This document shows positions 45,601 through 53,498 of a stretch of DNA of 56,236 bases, one piece after another. Under the pieces are notes generated by a model. That model was given only the letters and a program-made list of their open reading frames with translations. It was not told the origin of the DNA and searched no databases. The position numbers were made by a program, and so were the translations under genes. The stretch covers positions 1 to 56,236 of the forward strand of contig CAZAYP010000038.1 of assembly GCA_964489425.1 (NCBI GenBank), read 5' to 3'. This stretch comes from CAZAYP01 sp964489425 [NCBI: uncultured Verrucomicrobiota bacterium]. Its GTDB lineage: Bacteria > Verrucomicrobiota > Kiritimatiellia > RZYC01. Every line of letters starts with the position of its first letter. Position 1 is the stretch's first letter.

Positions 45601-47550
45601 GTGCGCGCCGAGCACGCCAACGTGGCCAAGAGCGAGTTCCTGGCCAACATGAGCCACGAGATTCGTACGCCCATGAACGGCATCATCGGCATGGCCAGCT
45701 TTCTGCTGGAAACGGACCTGACCCCGCTGCAGCGTAATTACGGCCAGACCGTGCTCTCCTGCTCTCAGTCGCTCCTCAGCCTGCTCAACGATATCCTGGA
45801 TTTCTCCAAGATCGAAGCCGGCAAGCTGGCCCTGGAGAACCTCGACTTCAACCCGCGGGACGTCTTGGACGACGTCATCGGCATCATGGCCCTGCGGGCC
45901 GAGGAAAAAGGCTTGGAATTCGTCGGCAGCGTGGACCCGACCCTGCCCCCGCGGCTGCGCGGCGACCCGGCGCGCCTGCGCCAGATGCTGCTCAACCTGG
46001 CCGGCAACGCGGTCAAGTTCACCGAGGCCGGCGAGGTGGTTGTCCAGGCCGCCCCGGTCACTGCGGCAGACGGCGGGCTGGCGGTCCGGTTCGCGGTTCG
46101 CGACACGGGGATCGGCATCCCCGAGGAAAAGCAGGCGCTCCTGTTCCAGAGCTTCTCCCAGGTCGATGCCTCGACCACGCGCAAGTTCGGCGGCACCGGG
46201 CTGGGGCTGGCCATCACCCGGCGCCTGGCCGAGTTGATGGGCGGCACGGTGGGCGTCACCAGCGCGGCGGGCCGCGGGTCCGAGTTCTGGTTCGTGGTCC
46301 CCTTGGCGGCGGCCCCGGCCCCGGGCGCGAGCGCGCCGGCGGGCGTTGCTGGCCAGCGGGTTTTGGTGGTGGACGACCATGCCGCCACGCGCAGCCACCT
46401 CGCCGCGCAGTTGTCCGCCTGGGGCCTGCGCGCCGAATGCGCGGCCGATGGCCCCGCGGCGCTGACCCTCTTGCAGAACGCGCAATCCGCCGGCGACCCG
46501 TTCAAGGTCCTGATGGCGGACCAGCGCATGCCCGGCATGGATGGGGAAACCCTGTTGCGCATGCTGCATGGCGAGGACCGGTGGCGGGGCATGCAGAGCC
46601 TCCTGATGGTCCCGCTGCGCGGCGCGGAAGCCGCGGGGCGCGCCGGGCCGGGCAACGGCACCGCCTGCATCAACAAGCCGATCCAATACAGCGAGTTGCA
46701 GCGCCTCATGGCGTGGATCCTCGGCGGGGTCGGCGCCCAGCCGGGAACCCCGGCCGCGGAGCCGGCCGCTGCGCCCCCGCCCCCCGCACGGATCCTGCTG
46801 GTGGAAGACAACCTGGTGAACCAGCGGGTCGCCGCGGCCATTGTCACCAAGCTGGGGCACCGGGTGGATATTGCCAACAACGGGCTGGAGGGCCTGAAAG
46901 CGCTGCAAGTCAACCTGTATGACCTGGTGTTGATGGATATCCAGATGCCGGGCATGGACGGCCTTGAGGCCACGCGCGCGATCCGCGACCCGCAGTCGTC
47001 CGTGCTCGACCACCGGATCCCGATCGTCGCCATGACCGCCCACGCCATGCAGGGCGACCGCGAAATGTGCCTCGAGTCCGGCATGGACGATTACATCAGC
47101 AAGCCGGTGCCGCCGCGGGCGCTGGCCGACATGCTGGCCAAGTGGCTGCCGCGCTGCGCGCGCCCGACGCCCCTGCCGGCGGCGCCGGAAGCGGCCGCGC
47201 CCGCCGGTCAGAGCGGCGCGGTCTTTGATCTCGCCGCGCTCCGGGAGCAGTTGCTGAATGATGACGACTTGCTGCGCCGGGCATTGTCCGCGTTCCTGGA
47301 AGACATCCCCGCCCGTGTCAAGACGCTGGACGAAGCCCTCGCCGGGGGCCATGCCCAGGCCGCGGCATCCACGGCCCATTGGATCAAGGGGGCCGTGGCC
47401 ACGGTGGGTGGCGACGGCGTGCGGGATATCGCGGCCGCCCTCGAGATGGCGGCCCGCCAGGGCGATCTCAAGGGCATGCAGTATTTATGGGCCGATTTGC
47501 GGGCCAGGATCGATGAGATGCTGGCCGCCATGCGCCAGGCCATGGGATGA
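42622..47550 (+). CDS. Membrane hybrid histidine kinase with CHASE-like sensor, two receivers and HPt
   Basis: The 1642-residue protein overlaps the preceding kinase by ATGA. Helices lie at about 5-24, 37-55, 215-240 and 255-280. The extracytoplasmic part includes a CHASE-like domain (about 290-480; [24 protein letters not shown]). A helix at 565-590 is followed by PAS domains at about 610-735, 740-855 and 860-975. HisKA has [15 protein letters not shown] with His1012; HATPase has [17 protein letters not shown] and GGTGLGLAI. Receivers have Asp1300 in LMADQRMPG and Asp1439 in LMDIQMPG. The C-terminal HPt domain has [13 protein letters not shown] with His1586. It is a complete phosphorelay in one chain, probably acting with the first kinase. 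Confidence 0.9.
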   Translation: MNLLPHLLATISGLLLAAIAITAWRLRGLPGGITRRPWLMPLVSLLLVAGGWWLAREYSRAVESEMAHQLLAQANAVAQTMNPDRIASLTFTPADRDQPACQQLGAQMRAYSAAMLPEFGAHNRYMAIYSLALRNETILFGPGSTSAGDPRASLPGTVYARPPELIRAVFQDGQQQVMGPYRDEFGDLVSAFAPVFNPTTGAIIAVIGMDIEARDWLAAIAWARSLPVLFVLVLVALLVGGYYLLAVRRQLRPERQWRWRYAEAALTAGFGLTITLASAATIRWIEKVDLWDDFSGMARAQGAGLVDMVLDIRDYQLAALVRVLEEREGSAPAFRAAADLIQRAGYMHGVARAQRVPAPDRQAFEARMRAEGRPDFRIYEKDARGSNQPAADRPFYFPIVDIVPLESTRTAIGFDIYSDPTRQAAIDLAIRTGFASATDLVRSANRLDPVVMIYAPVHQHDRVEEIAVVALHPTDLLRGAFWWLGRNQRQVVATLYQLEADGTARLLAGTAADPATAGQPVALPNQAEQQGMLVIAPLFAFGKTYAVEVRAGPDYLAQRWLFGGWLTGLAGLILTALLTALVTLMTNRRALLERQVQSRTAELATSEQRYASIFNQSPIAVEHYDARGMLLNVNARCRAMFGVVDAGELARFNLFDDPNVSAENKQRLLRGEPVQYEAAFDFDKVRQARLYQTTRSGTIWIDCSIAPLRDGGDLRGYLVQVQEVTARKNAEAVSQQMRRNLDLLFNTIHDLLFVLDMQGGMRHVNAQVVQRLGYAREELLGQSMLMVHPPAQREEAGRILADMLDGRTDLCRVPLQTKDGRLIPVETSVTMGEWDGQPALFGVSRDVSELKLSEEKFASAFNSGLVLMAISDVADGRFHEVNDAFVATMGYRRDEVIGKTSAELNLFVDTEARAAMRAQYHREGAIRNAELRVRTKSGAILWGLFSVTPIQVADKPMWLSTMTDITERKRFQDELLDINTQLERAIDRANEMAVRAEHANVAKSEFLANMSHEIRTPMNGIIGMASFLLETDLTPLQRNYGQTVLSCSQSLLSLLNDILDFSKIEAGKLALENLDFNPRDVLDDVIGIMALRAEEKGLEFVGSVDPTLPPRLRGDPARLRQMLLNLAGNAVKFTEAGEVVVQAAPVTAADGGLAVRFAVRDTGIGIPEEKQALLFQSFSQVDASTTRKFGGTGLGLAITRRLAELMGGTVGVTSAAGRGSEFWFVVPLAAAPAPGASAPAGVAGQRVLVVDDHAATRSHLAAQLSAWGLRAECAADGPAALTLLQNAQSAGDPFKVLMADQRMPGMDGETLLRMLHGEDRWRGMQSLLMVPLRGAEAAGRAGPGNGTACINKPIQYSELQRLMAWILGGVGAQPGTPAAEPAAAPPPPARILLVEDNLVNQRVAAAIVTKLGHRVDIANNGLEGLKALQVNLYDLVLMDIQMPGMDGLEATRAIRDPQSSVLDHRIPIVAMTAHAMQGDREMCLESGMDDYISKPVPPRALADMLAKWLPRCARPTPLPAAPEAAAPAGQSGAVFDLAALREQLLNDDDLLRRALSAFLEDIPARVKTLDEALAGGHAQAAASTAHWIKGAVATVGGDGVRDIAAALEMAARQGDLKGMQYLWADLRARIDEMLAAMRQAMG

Positions 47551-47572
47551 ACATGAATTCAGCATTTGAATT

Positions 47573-47653
47573 AACTACGAATCACGCGAATCACGCGAAA
47601 CTTATTGCCGCAGAACAAGGGATGCATTCGTGTGTTTCGTGTGTTTCGTAGTT
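47573..47653. repeat. Interspersed inverted repeat with tandem CACGCGAAT/CGTGTGTTT units
   Basis: The left arm at 47573-47600 (AACTACGAATCACGCGAATC and on) and right arm at 47627-47653 (ending TTTCGTAGTT) are imperfect inverted copies of about 27 bp with an internal tandem pattern. The element sits in the 167-bp gap between convergent genes and could act as a two-way terminator. It is the TTCGTGTGTTTCGTAGTT class of dispersed repeat. Confidence 0.6.
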
Positions 47654-47717
47654 CATCTGCTCTTTCCAGGTTCACCCCACCTGGCCGCGCCCTGGCTCGT
47701 TCCGAAGGCCGCCTGAA

Positions 47718-48968
47718 TCACGGCACGAAAAACACCATGGTGTTCTGGGGGATGCTGCCCTCGGGCACCCGGCTCCCCGGCACCAGCCGCCCGTCCGGAA
47801 AGCGGTAGAGGGTGGTGGCGGCATTCCAGCGTTCCTGGCAGATGTCATAGGCGCTGCGCCGGGCGGTGATGTAGCCGCCGTGGGTGTAGCCCGCGAGCAC
47901 CTGCGTCTGGGCGGGCACCTGCAAGGCGGCTGCGCCCAGCTCATCGCCGCGCGCCACCTTGCCGCCGGGCAGGAAATAAATCGTGCTGGCGCGGTTGTAC
48001 TCGGCGCCGGCAATGGATTGGACCGTGGCGCCGCCCGCGCCGACGGTCCGCAGCCCCGCGGGCGCCGCGCCGGCGCTGCCGGCCGCGGGCGAGGCATCCT
48101 CGGGGCAGGCCTCGTCCGGGAGCACCACGCGCGTGCCGATCGGCATGGCGGTCCAGTCCTTGATCTCCGCCCCGCTTTGCTCGCGGCCATCGGGAAAAAT
48201 GTAGCGGGTCTGGGGATCGTTGTAATCGTCGCCCGCCACGTCCCACGCGGATTGGCCGCGGGTGATGACGTTGGGGCCGGCCGCGGTGGACGTGAGCCGG
48301 GTCAGGGCCGAGGCCTGCTCCGCCACGTTGCCGTAGAGCACGCTGGCGAGATACGGATCGCCCACCACCAGGCGCTTGGCCCTGACGTCCGGGTCGTACG
48401 ACGGCTGGCTGGTCAGGCCCAGTTGCCGGCGCAGGTCGCGCCGCGCAAACAGCATGCCGCAGCGCTTGCGGCCCCGGTGCGGCTTCTTGTGCCACGGGTT
48501 GGGGTTGCCATAAGCCACCATGGAGTGGGTCAGCACCTTGTCGTCCGGCACGCCGTAGCGCGTCTGCAGTTGCGTCAGCAGGTCGCGCAACGCCACGGTC
48601 TGGGCCGGGGTGATGGTCTTGTTGTGGTAGCCCACCACCTCGATCCCGAGGGCGTGGTTGTCGATGCCGGACCGGCCTTCCCACATGCTGCGGCCGCTGT
48701 GGTAAGCCACCTTGTTCTGGCGGACAATGCGGTAGACCACCCCATTGCGCGTCACCAGGTAGTGGGCTTCGCCGTTGCGGTACAGCTTGCCCAAAGCCCG
48801 GTCATTGCCCTCCGTGGTGTGGAGGATGATGTAGCGGGTATAGGGCCGCGCCGGCCGCTCGCGGTCGCGCGGGCTGATGTAGTCCTTGATGACCAGGCCC
48901 GCGGCCGGGCCGGCCCAGGCCCAGACCAGCAGGCCGGCCAGCCAGGCCGTCCGTGGGCGCAAAAGCAA
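47718..48968 (-). CDS. Secreted N-acetylmuramoyl-L-alanine amidase (Amidase_2) with triple C-terminal repeat
   Basis: About 416 residues. The amidase domain (about 25-180) has the first Zn ligand in YIILHTTEGND, HYLVTRNGVVYRIV, HSGRSMWEGRSGIDNHALGIEVVG, and later His residues in LTHSMVAYGNPNPWHKK. These are typical of T7-lysozyme/PGRP enzymes that cut the sugar-peptide bond of peptidoglycan. The C-terminal half contains three repeats of about 55 residues around Y-x-x-x-x-T-x-Y-x-F-P-x-G-(R/K), which may bind cell wall. The signal peptide is WLAGLLVWAWAGPAAG. The start is uncertain: an ATG at 49079 would overlap the DUF5989 gene with an implausible leader, so a TTG at 48968 is proposed. It follows the DUF5989 gene in the carbamoyltransferase cluster. 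Confidence 0.75.
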   Translation of the reverse strand: MLLRPRTAWLAGLLVWAWAGPAAGLVIKDYISPRDRERPARPYTRYIILHTTEGNDRALGKLYRNGEAHYLVTRNGVVYRIVRQNKVAYHSGRSMWEGRSGIDNHALGIEVVGYHNKTITPAQTVALRDLLTQLQTRYGVPDDKVLTHSMVAYGNPNPWHKKPHRGRKRCGMLFARRDLRRQLGLTSQPSYDPDVRAKRLVVGDPYLASVLYGNVAEQASALTRLTSTAAGPNVITRGQSAWDVAGDDYNDPQTRYIFPDGREQSGAEIKDWTAMPIGTRVVLPDEACPEDASPAAGSAGAAPAGLRTVGAGGATVQSIAGAEYNRASTIYFLPGGKVARGDELGAAALQVPAQTQVLAGYTHGGYITARRSAYDICQERWNAATTLYRFPDGRLVPGSRVPEGSIPQNTMVFFVP

Positions 48969-48982
48969 CTTGAACGCCGGGA

Positions 48983-49147
48983 TCAGAACAGGGTGTAGAT
49001 GAACGGCGCCGCGGACTGGCCGACGAAGATCATCGCCGCCAGCAGCAGCAGCACGAGGATGATGGGGATGATCCACCACGCCTTGTTATGCCAGGCAAAC
49101 TGGCCAAACTCCTTCAACAACTGGCCTAAATGACGTAAAAACCGCAT
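48983..49147 (-). CDS. DUF5989-like small membrane protein
   Basis: This 54-residue protein is too short for usual ORF lists: MRFLRHLGQLLKEFGQFAWH, then WWIIPIILVLLLLAAMIFVG, one membrane helix, and the end SAAPFIYTLF. It matches the DUF5989 family as I recall it: a basic amphipathic N-terminus, Trp pair, one helix and a short Phe/Tyr tail. GGAG lies seven bases before the ATG. The gene follows the carbamoyltransferase by 12 bp and precedes the amidase. Family members are commonly next to carbamoyltransferase and SxtJ genes, as here. Its role is unknown, perhaps a membrane adaptor. Confidence 0.82.
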   Translation of the reverse strand: MRFLRHLGQLLKEFGQFAWHNKAWWIIPIILVLLLLAAMIFVGQSAAPFIYTLF

Positions 49148-49159
49148 GGTCCAACTCCT

Positions 49160-50983
49160 TTAATCCAGCACAAATTCCTTGCGCCAATCCTTCTTGTCCT
49201 TCCAGGACGGCTGCTCTTTCTTGTCCAGCAGCCAGCCGCCCAGCACCAGGTAATCCATCTCCGTGCGCATGAAGCAGCGGTATGCGTCCTCGGGCGTGCA
49301 CACGATCGGCTCGCCGCGCACGTTGAACGAGGTGTTGATGATGATCCCGTAGCCCGTGCGCTGCTCAAACGCCTTGATGATGTCGTAATAGCCCGGGTTC
49401 ACCGCGCGGTTCACGGATTGGATGCGCGCGGAATAGTCCACGTGGGTGATGGCCGGCACGTCGGAACGGATCTGGTTGATGCGCTCGCGGATGGTGACGC
49501 TCTGGTCCACGCCCTTGCAGCGCGCCTTGCACACCTGGGCCACCAGCAGCATGTAGGGCGACGGCCGGTCGATGTCAAAGAACTCGCCGATCTTTTCCTC
49601 CAGGCACGAGGGCGCGAACGGGCGGAACGATTCGCGGTACTTGATCTTCAGGTTCATGATCGACTGCATCTTGGAGGAGCGCGCGTCGCCGATGATCGAG
49701 CGGCCGCCGAGGGCGCGCGGGCCGAACTCCATGCGGCCCTGGCACAGGCCGATCACGTTTTCCTCGTCGATCAGCTTCGCAATCGTGGGCGCCCACTCCT
49801 CCTTGGGCAGCAGCCGGCCCTTGTAGCCCTTGGCGTCAAGGAACGCCTTGATCTCCTCGTCGCTGAACGTCGGGCCGAGGTAGGCGCCTTTCATCTTGTC
49901 GGTCTTGTTGTCCGCCTGGCGCGGCTTGTTGTGCGCCTGGTACCAGGTGATCAGGGCCGCGCCCAAGGATCCGCCCGCGTCGCCGGCGGCCGGCTGGATC
50001 CAGATATCGTCAAAGATTTTTTCCTCGAGCAGCTTGCCGTTGGCCACGCAGTTGAGCGCCACGCCGCCGGCGAGGCAGAGGTATTTCTCGCCGGTCTCTT
50101 TCTTGATGTGGCGGGCCATGCGCAGGACAATGTCCTCGGTCACTTCCTGGATCGACTTGGCGATGTCCATCTCGCGCTGGCTCAGGTCCGCCTCGGCCTT
50201 GCGCGGCGGGCCATCGAAGAGCGTGTCGAACGCCTCGTTGGTCATGGTCAGGCCGTCGAGGTAGCCGAAATACTTCATGTTCAGGCGGAAGGATCCGTCG
50301 TCTTTGAGGTCCAGCAGGTGGTCGTAGATGACCTTCTTGTACTTGGGCTCGCCGTAGGGCGCCAGGCCCATGAGCTTGTACTCGCCGGAATTGACCTTGA
50401 ACCCGGTGAAGTAGGTGAACGCCGAGTACAGCAGGCCCAGCGAGTGCGGGAACCGCAGCTCGCGGAACACCTCGATCTTGTTGCCGTTGCCGCGCGCCAT
50501 GGTGCTGGTGGCCCACTCGCCCACGCCGTCCAACGTCAGGATCGCCGCGCGCTCGAACGGGGACGGGAAGAAGGCACTGGCCACGTGCGACTCGTGATGC
50601 TCAGGGAAATACATGGGCACGCGGTCGCGGATCCCGCACTGCTCCAGGGCCTTTTCGATTTCCAGCGGGATCCACAGCTTTTGCTTGAGCCACAGCGGGA
50701 TCGCCATCATGAACGACTGCAGGCCGCGCGGCGCCACGCCCATGTAGGTCTCGAGGATGCGGGCGAACTTGGTGATCGGTTTGTCGTAGAACGCCACGCC
50801 GTCCAACTGGCCCGGGCCCACGCCGCCCTCGGCCAAACAGTACCTGACCGCATGAAACGGGAAGTTGTGATCGTGTTTCTTGCGGGTGAACCGCTCCTCC
50901 TGCGCCGCGGCGATAATCTCGCCGTCACGCACCAGGGTGGCCGCCGAATCGTGATAAAACGCGCTGATGCCGAGGATGTTCAT
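49160..50983 (-). CDS. Carbamoyltransferase (NodU/CmcH/HypF-like family)
   Basis: The 607-residue protein has both halves of the family. The N-terminal domain has ILGISAFYHDSAATLVRDGE, EERFTRKKHDHNFP, HHESHVASAFFPSPF and LTLDGVGEWATS, and LAGGVALNCVANGKL follows at about 345. The C-terminal domain has GRMEFGPRALGGRSIIGDAR, FRPFAPS and INTSFNVRGEPIVCTPEDA. Such enzymes move a carbamoyl group from carbamoyl phosphate to a hydroxyl of a small molecule or sugar. Its length is typical. The start ATG overlaps the SxtJ-like gene's TAA (TAATG), so the two are translationally coupled. The acceptor is unknown, and no sugar or lipid biosynthesis genes lie alongside. Confidence 0.92.
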   Translation of the reverse strand: MNILGISAFYHDSAATLVRDGEIIAAAQEERFTRKKHDHNFPFHAVRYCLAEGGVGPGQLDGVAFYDKPITKFARILETYMGVAPRGLQSFMMAIPLWLKQKLWIPLEIEKALEQCGIRDRVPMYFPEHHESHVASAFFPSPFERAAILTLDGVGEWATSTMARGNGNKIEVFRELRFPHSLGLLYSAFTYFTGFKVNSGEYKLMGLAPYGEPKYKKVIYDHLLDLKDDGSFRLNMKYFGYLDGLTMTNEAFDTLFDGPPRKAEADLSQREMDIAKSIQEVTEDIVLRMARHIKKETGEKYLCLAGGVALNCVANGKLLEEKIFDDIWIQPAAGDAGGSLGAALITWYQAHNKPRQADNKTDKMKGAYLGPTFSDEEIKAFLDAKGYKGRLLPKEEWAPTIAKLIDEENVIGLCQGRMEFGPRALGGRSIIGDARSSKMQSIMNLKIKYRESFRPFAPSCLEEKIGEFFDIDRPSPYMLLVAQVCKARCKGVDQSVTIRERINQIRSDVPAITHVDYSARIQSVNRAVNPGYYDIIKAFEQRTGYGIIINTSFNVRGEPIVCTPEDAYRCFMRTEMDYLVLGGWLLDKKEQPSWKDKKDWRKEFVLD

Positions 50984-51450
50984 TAGTGTTGCTTCCTGAA
51001 GTGTTCGGGTCCGGAGATGGGCGGCCGCGGCACCCAGTAGGTGGTGGCCGAAGTCGGCACGGCGCGGCACATGGGATCCTTGCCCCGCAAATTCAAGAAA
51101 AAGTGCGCCGGAGCAAATGCCAAATAAAAGAATGGCACCAGCAGCAGGTAGGTCAGCCCCGTGCCCACGATCCTGCCCAGCCACGCGCCAAACCGTTCAA
51201 TAAGCTTGAACAGCGGCGGGATGAACAGCCCGGAAAAGAGCACAATGCCCGCCAAACTGAACACGATGTACGCCATCACCCGGTGCGGGTGAGCCCGCGG
51301 GAAAAAGTAGAACAGGGCGCCAATGGCAGCCATCACCAGGAACTGGATGAAGGCCTTGGCCTGGCGCGGCATGCCCGCCGGCTTGGGCGCAGCCGTCTCT
51401 GTCCAGCGCCAGACGACCTTCGACACTGCATTTTGCTCAAAAGTTGCCAT
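50983..51450 (-). CDS. SxtJ-like small membrane protein
   Basis: The 155-residue protein has an N-terminal cytoplasmic stretch of about 35 residues, then helices near 35-55 (AFIQFLVMAAIGALFYFFP), 65-85 (VMAYIVFSLAGIVLFSGLF) and 100-125 (IVGTGLTYLLLVPFFYLAF). The C-terminus (FFLNLRGKDPMCRAVP, TYWVPRPP) matches the SxtJ family named from saxitoxin clusters, which accompanies carbamoyltransferases. Its start is the ATG at 51450 with AGGA five bases upstream, rather than 51456 or the ATG at 51552. It opens the cluster and overlaps the carbamoyltransferase by one base. Confidence 0.82.
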   Translation of the reverse strand: MATFEQNAVSKVVWRWTETAAPKPAGMPRQAKAFIQFLVMAAIGALFYFFPRAHPHRVMAYIVFSLAGIVLFSGLFIPPLFKLIERFGAWLGRIVGTGLTYLLLVPFFYLAFAPAHFFLNLRGKDPMCRAVPTSATTYWVPRPPISGPEHFRKQH

Positions 51451-51496
51451 ATCCATCCTAACTGTTTTCGTTATCCACCCACGGCACAGCCCGGCC

Positions 51497-51518
51497 TTCC
51501 TGACCGTGCGTTCAGGAA
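51497..51518. promoter_or_regulatory. Inverted repeat TTCCTGA-N8-TCAGGAA in the divergent sxtJ/pyk region
   Basis: A perfect 7-bp inverted repeat with 8 bases between lies 46 bp upstream of the SxtJ-like start and 138 bp before the pyruvate kinase start. The size suits a dimeric repressor operator, or a leader hairpin. No regulator nearby can be linked to it. Chance occurrence in a 206-bp gap is possible. Confidence 0.35.
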
Positions 51519-51656
51519 TGCTGCATCGTTGCAAAATAATGCTGAAAGGCAACTATTTTCTTTAATTTGCGGCGCTTTTTTTTATCCTAAAGAATCTGCA
51601 ACGCGGGTATAACCAACGGCATGGGAACGGCATCCAACCCGGAAGGAATGAGCGGC

Positions 51657-53090
51657 ATGAAAAAAACCAAGATCGTATGCACCATTGGCCCGGCCTCGGG
51701 CAAACCTGAAGTGTTCGAAGCCATGATCAAGGCCGGGATGAATGTTGCGCGCCTCAACTTCTCCCACGGCACCCACGAGGAACACGGGGCCACCATCCAG
51801 ATGATCCGCTCCGTGGCCGCCAGGCTGAACCAGCCGATCGCCATTCTCCAGGACATCGCCGGCCCCAAGATCCGCTGTGGCACCATTGCCGCCGGCACGG
51901 TCGAGCTTAAAACCGGGCAGACGTTTGTCCTTACGGATCAGCCCGCGCCCGGCGACAGCCAGCGCGTCTCGGTCTCCTACTCCGGCCTGCCGCGCCTGGT
52001 GCGCAAGGGCGACCGCGTACTCCTGAGCGACGGCGCGCTGGAACTGGAGGTGCAGTCGGCCACGGATACCGACATCATCTGCAAGGTCATCAATGGCGGC
52101 ACCCTGAGCTCGCGCAAGGGCATCAACCTGCCGTCGCGCTCCACCGGCATCCCGATCCTCACCGAGAAAGACCGCGCCGACCTGCTGTTCGGCCTGGAAC
52201 AGGACGTCGATTATATCGGCCTCTCGTTTGTCCGCACCGCGGAGGAGATCCAGGAAGTCCGCGACATTATCCAGGCCCAGGGCAAGGACACGCCGCTGAT
52301 CGCCAAGATCGAGAAGCCCGAGGCGGTTGCCAACATCGATGCCATCCTCCAGGCTGCCGACGGCATCATGGTGGCGCGCGGCGACCTGGGCGTGGAAGTG
52401 CCCTACGAGCAGGTGCCGCTCATCCAGCGCACCCTGATCGAGAAAGCCAACCGCGCCGGCAAGCCGGTGATCACCGCCACCCAGATGATGGAGTCCATGG
52501 TGAACAGCCCGCGGCCGACGCGCGCGGAGGTCACGGACGTGGCCAATGCCATCCTGCTGGGCACGGACGCGATCATGCTGTCCGAGGAAAGCGCCATGGG
52601 CCAGTTCCCCGTGCAGGCCGTGGCCGCCATGCAGCGCGTGGCCGCGGAGACCGAGAAGGCGTTCCCCTACCGCGACTGGACCCGCCGCGTGGGCAGCGAC
52701 GGCGAGTTGACCGTGGAAGAGTCCGTGGCCCGCGCCGCCGACGGCCTGCTGGAAGACATCAATGCCGCGGCCCTGGTGACGTTCACCTCGTCCGGCAGCG
52801 CCGCGCGCCGCGTGGCCAAGTACCGGCCGCCCTGCCTGATCATCGCGCCGACCCCGAACCTGACCACGTACCGGCGCCTGGCCCTGGTCTGGGGCGCGGT
52901 GCCCCTGCTGCTCAAGCAGATGGACAACGAGATGGAAGCCATCAGCGAGGCGTCGGCCCTGTCCATTGCCGCCGGCCTGGTGGAAGTCGGCCAGAAAGTG
53001 GTGGTCACCGCCGGCGTGCCCATGAACCGGCCGGGCCACACCAACGTGATCTGGGTGGTTACCGTCGGCGAAGACGAGAAGACGTTCTAG
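51657..53090 (+). CDS. pyk: Pyruvate kinase
   Basis: The 477-residue protein makes pyruvate and ATP from phosphoenolpyruvate and ADP. Clear family motifs are KTKIVCTIGPASGKPEV (start), MNVARLNFSHGTHEEH (about 33-48), LQDIAGPKIR (about 66-75), the active-site signature LIAKIEKPEAVANIDAIL (about 214-231), IMVARGDLGVEVP, and the helical ITATQMMESMVNSPRPTRAE. The C-terminal domain (about 350-477; ALVTFTSSGSAARRVAKYRP) carries the allosteric site. The first domain-lid stretch is Gln-Asp-Ile-Ala rather than the common Leu-Asp-Thr-Lys. The ATG at 51657 has GGAAGGA nine bases upstream. ATG codons at 51648 and 51621 are possible but less well placed. Confidence 0.94.
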   Translation: MKKTKIVCTIGPASGKPEVFEAMIKAGMNVARLNFSHGTHEEHGATIQMIRSVAARLNQPIAILQDIAGPKIRCGTIAAGTVELKTGQTFVLTDQPAPGDSQRVSVSYSGLPRLVRKGDRVLLSDGALELEVQSATDTDIICKVINGGTLSSRKGINLPSRSTGIPILTEKDRADLLFGLEQDVDYIGLSFVRTAEEIQEVRDIIQAQGKDTPLIAKIEKPEAVANIDAILQAADGIMVARGDLGVEVPYEQVPLIQRTLIEKANRAGKPVITATQMMESMVNSPRPTRAEVTDVANAILLGTDAIMLSEESAMGQFPVQAVAAMQRVAAETEKAFPYRDWTRRVGSDGELTVEESVARAADGLLEDINAAALVTFTSSGSAARRVAKYRPPCLIIAPTPNLTTYRRLALVWGAVPLLLKQMDNEMEAISEASALSIAAGLVEVGQKVVVTAGVPMNRPGHTNVIWVVTVGEDEKTF

Positions 53091-53118
53091 GCCGGGCGGC
53101 GCGCAGCCATCCGCAAGA

Positions 53119-53230
53119 TTTTCCAATGTTTGGAAAACCGGGTCCGATTTTTTCCAATGTTTGGAAAAACCGGCGCGAGATTTTCCAATGATTGGAAAAC
53201 CAGCCGGCCATTTTTCCAATGATTGGAAAT
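53119..53230. repeat. Four 19-bp palindromes at exact 31-bp period
   Basis: Copies of TTTTCCAATGTTTGGAAAA or TTTTCCAATGATTGGAAAA begin at 53119, 53150, 53181 and 53212, exactly 31 bp apart, separated by three different 12-bp GC-rich spacers. The last copy differs at its final base. Each is TTTTCCAA-N3-TTGGAAAA. A 31-bp period is about three turns of B-DNA, so all sites face one side. The array is too regular for a terminator and too short for CRISPR. It lies between pyk and the chemoreceptor promoter. Confidence 0.85.
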
Positions 53231-53372
53231 CCATGCCAGGCACCCCGCGGATCTTGGCGTCGAATGCCGACTCCAGCCTGGGTGACGCCGCCGGCCTTGA
53301 CTCCGCCCGTTACCGGCTGCGGTTCGAACTTTTGCCATAGAACGGCCGCCCATCCTGAACGGCCGCCCATCC

Positions 53373-53401
53373 TTGACATGCACCAACCTGCTTGTTATTA
53401 G
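53373..53401 (+). promoter_or_regulatory. Sigma70-type promoter of the chemoreceptor gene
   Basis: TTGACA (53373-53378), a perfect -35, is 17 bp from TATTAG (53396-53401). The start codon is at 53499, giving a leader of about 90 bases with AGAGAGG close to the ATG. The palindrome array ends 142 bp upstream of the -35. Confidence 0.65.
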
Positions 53402-53498
53402 TATCACATCATATACGGTTAAGTGTGCGGTGTGCATACGTGAGTTCATACCGCCGAGCGTTTGGAACCTGCCGGACAACAACCAGAGAGGTGGCAAC

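Noticed and set aside
47718-49079. ATG at 49079 as start of the amidase
   Set aside because: It lies inside the DUF5989 gene in another frame and would add a His/Ala/Arg-rich leader before the signal peptide.
53119-53230. CRISPR array
   Set aside because: Repeats of 19 bp are perfect palindromes and spacers only 12 bp; there are no cas genes.
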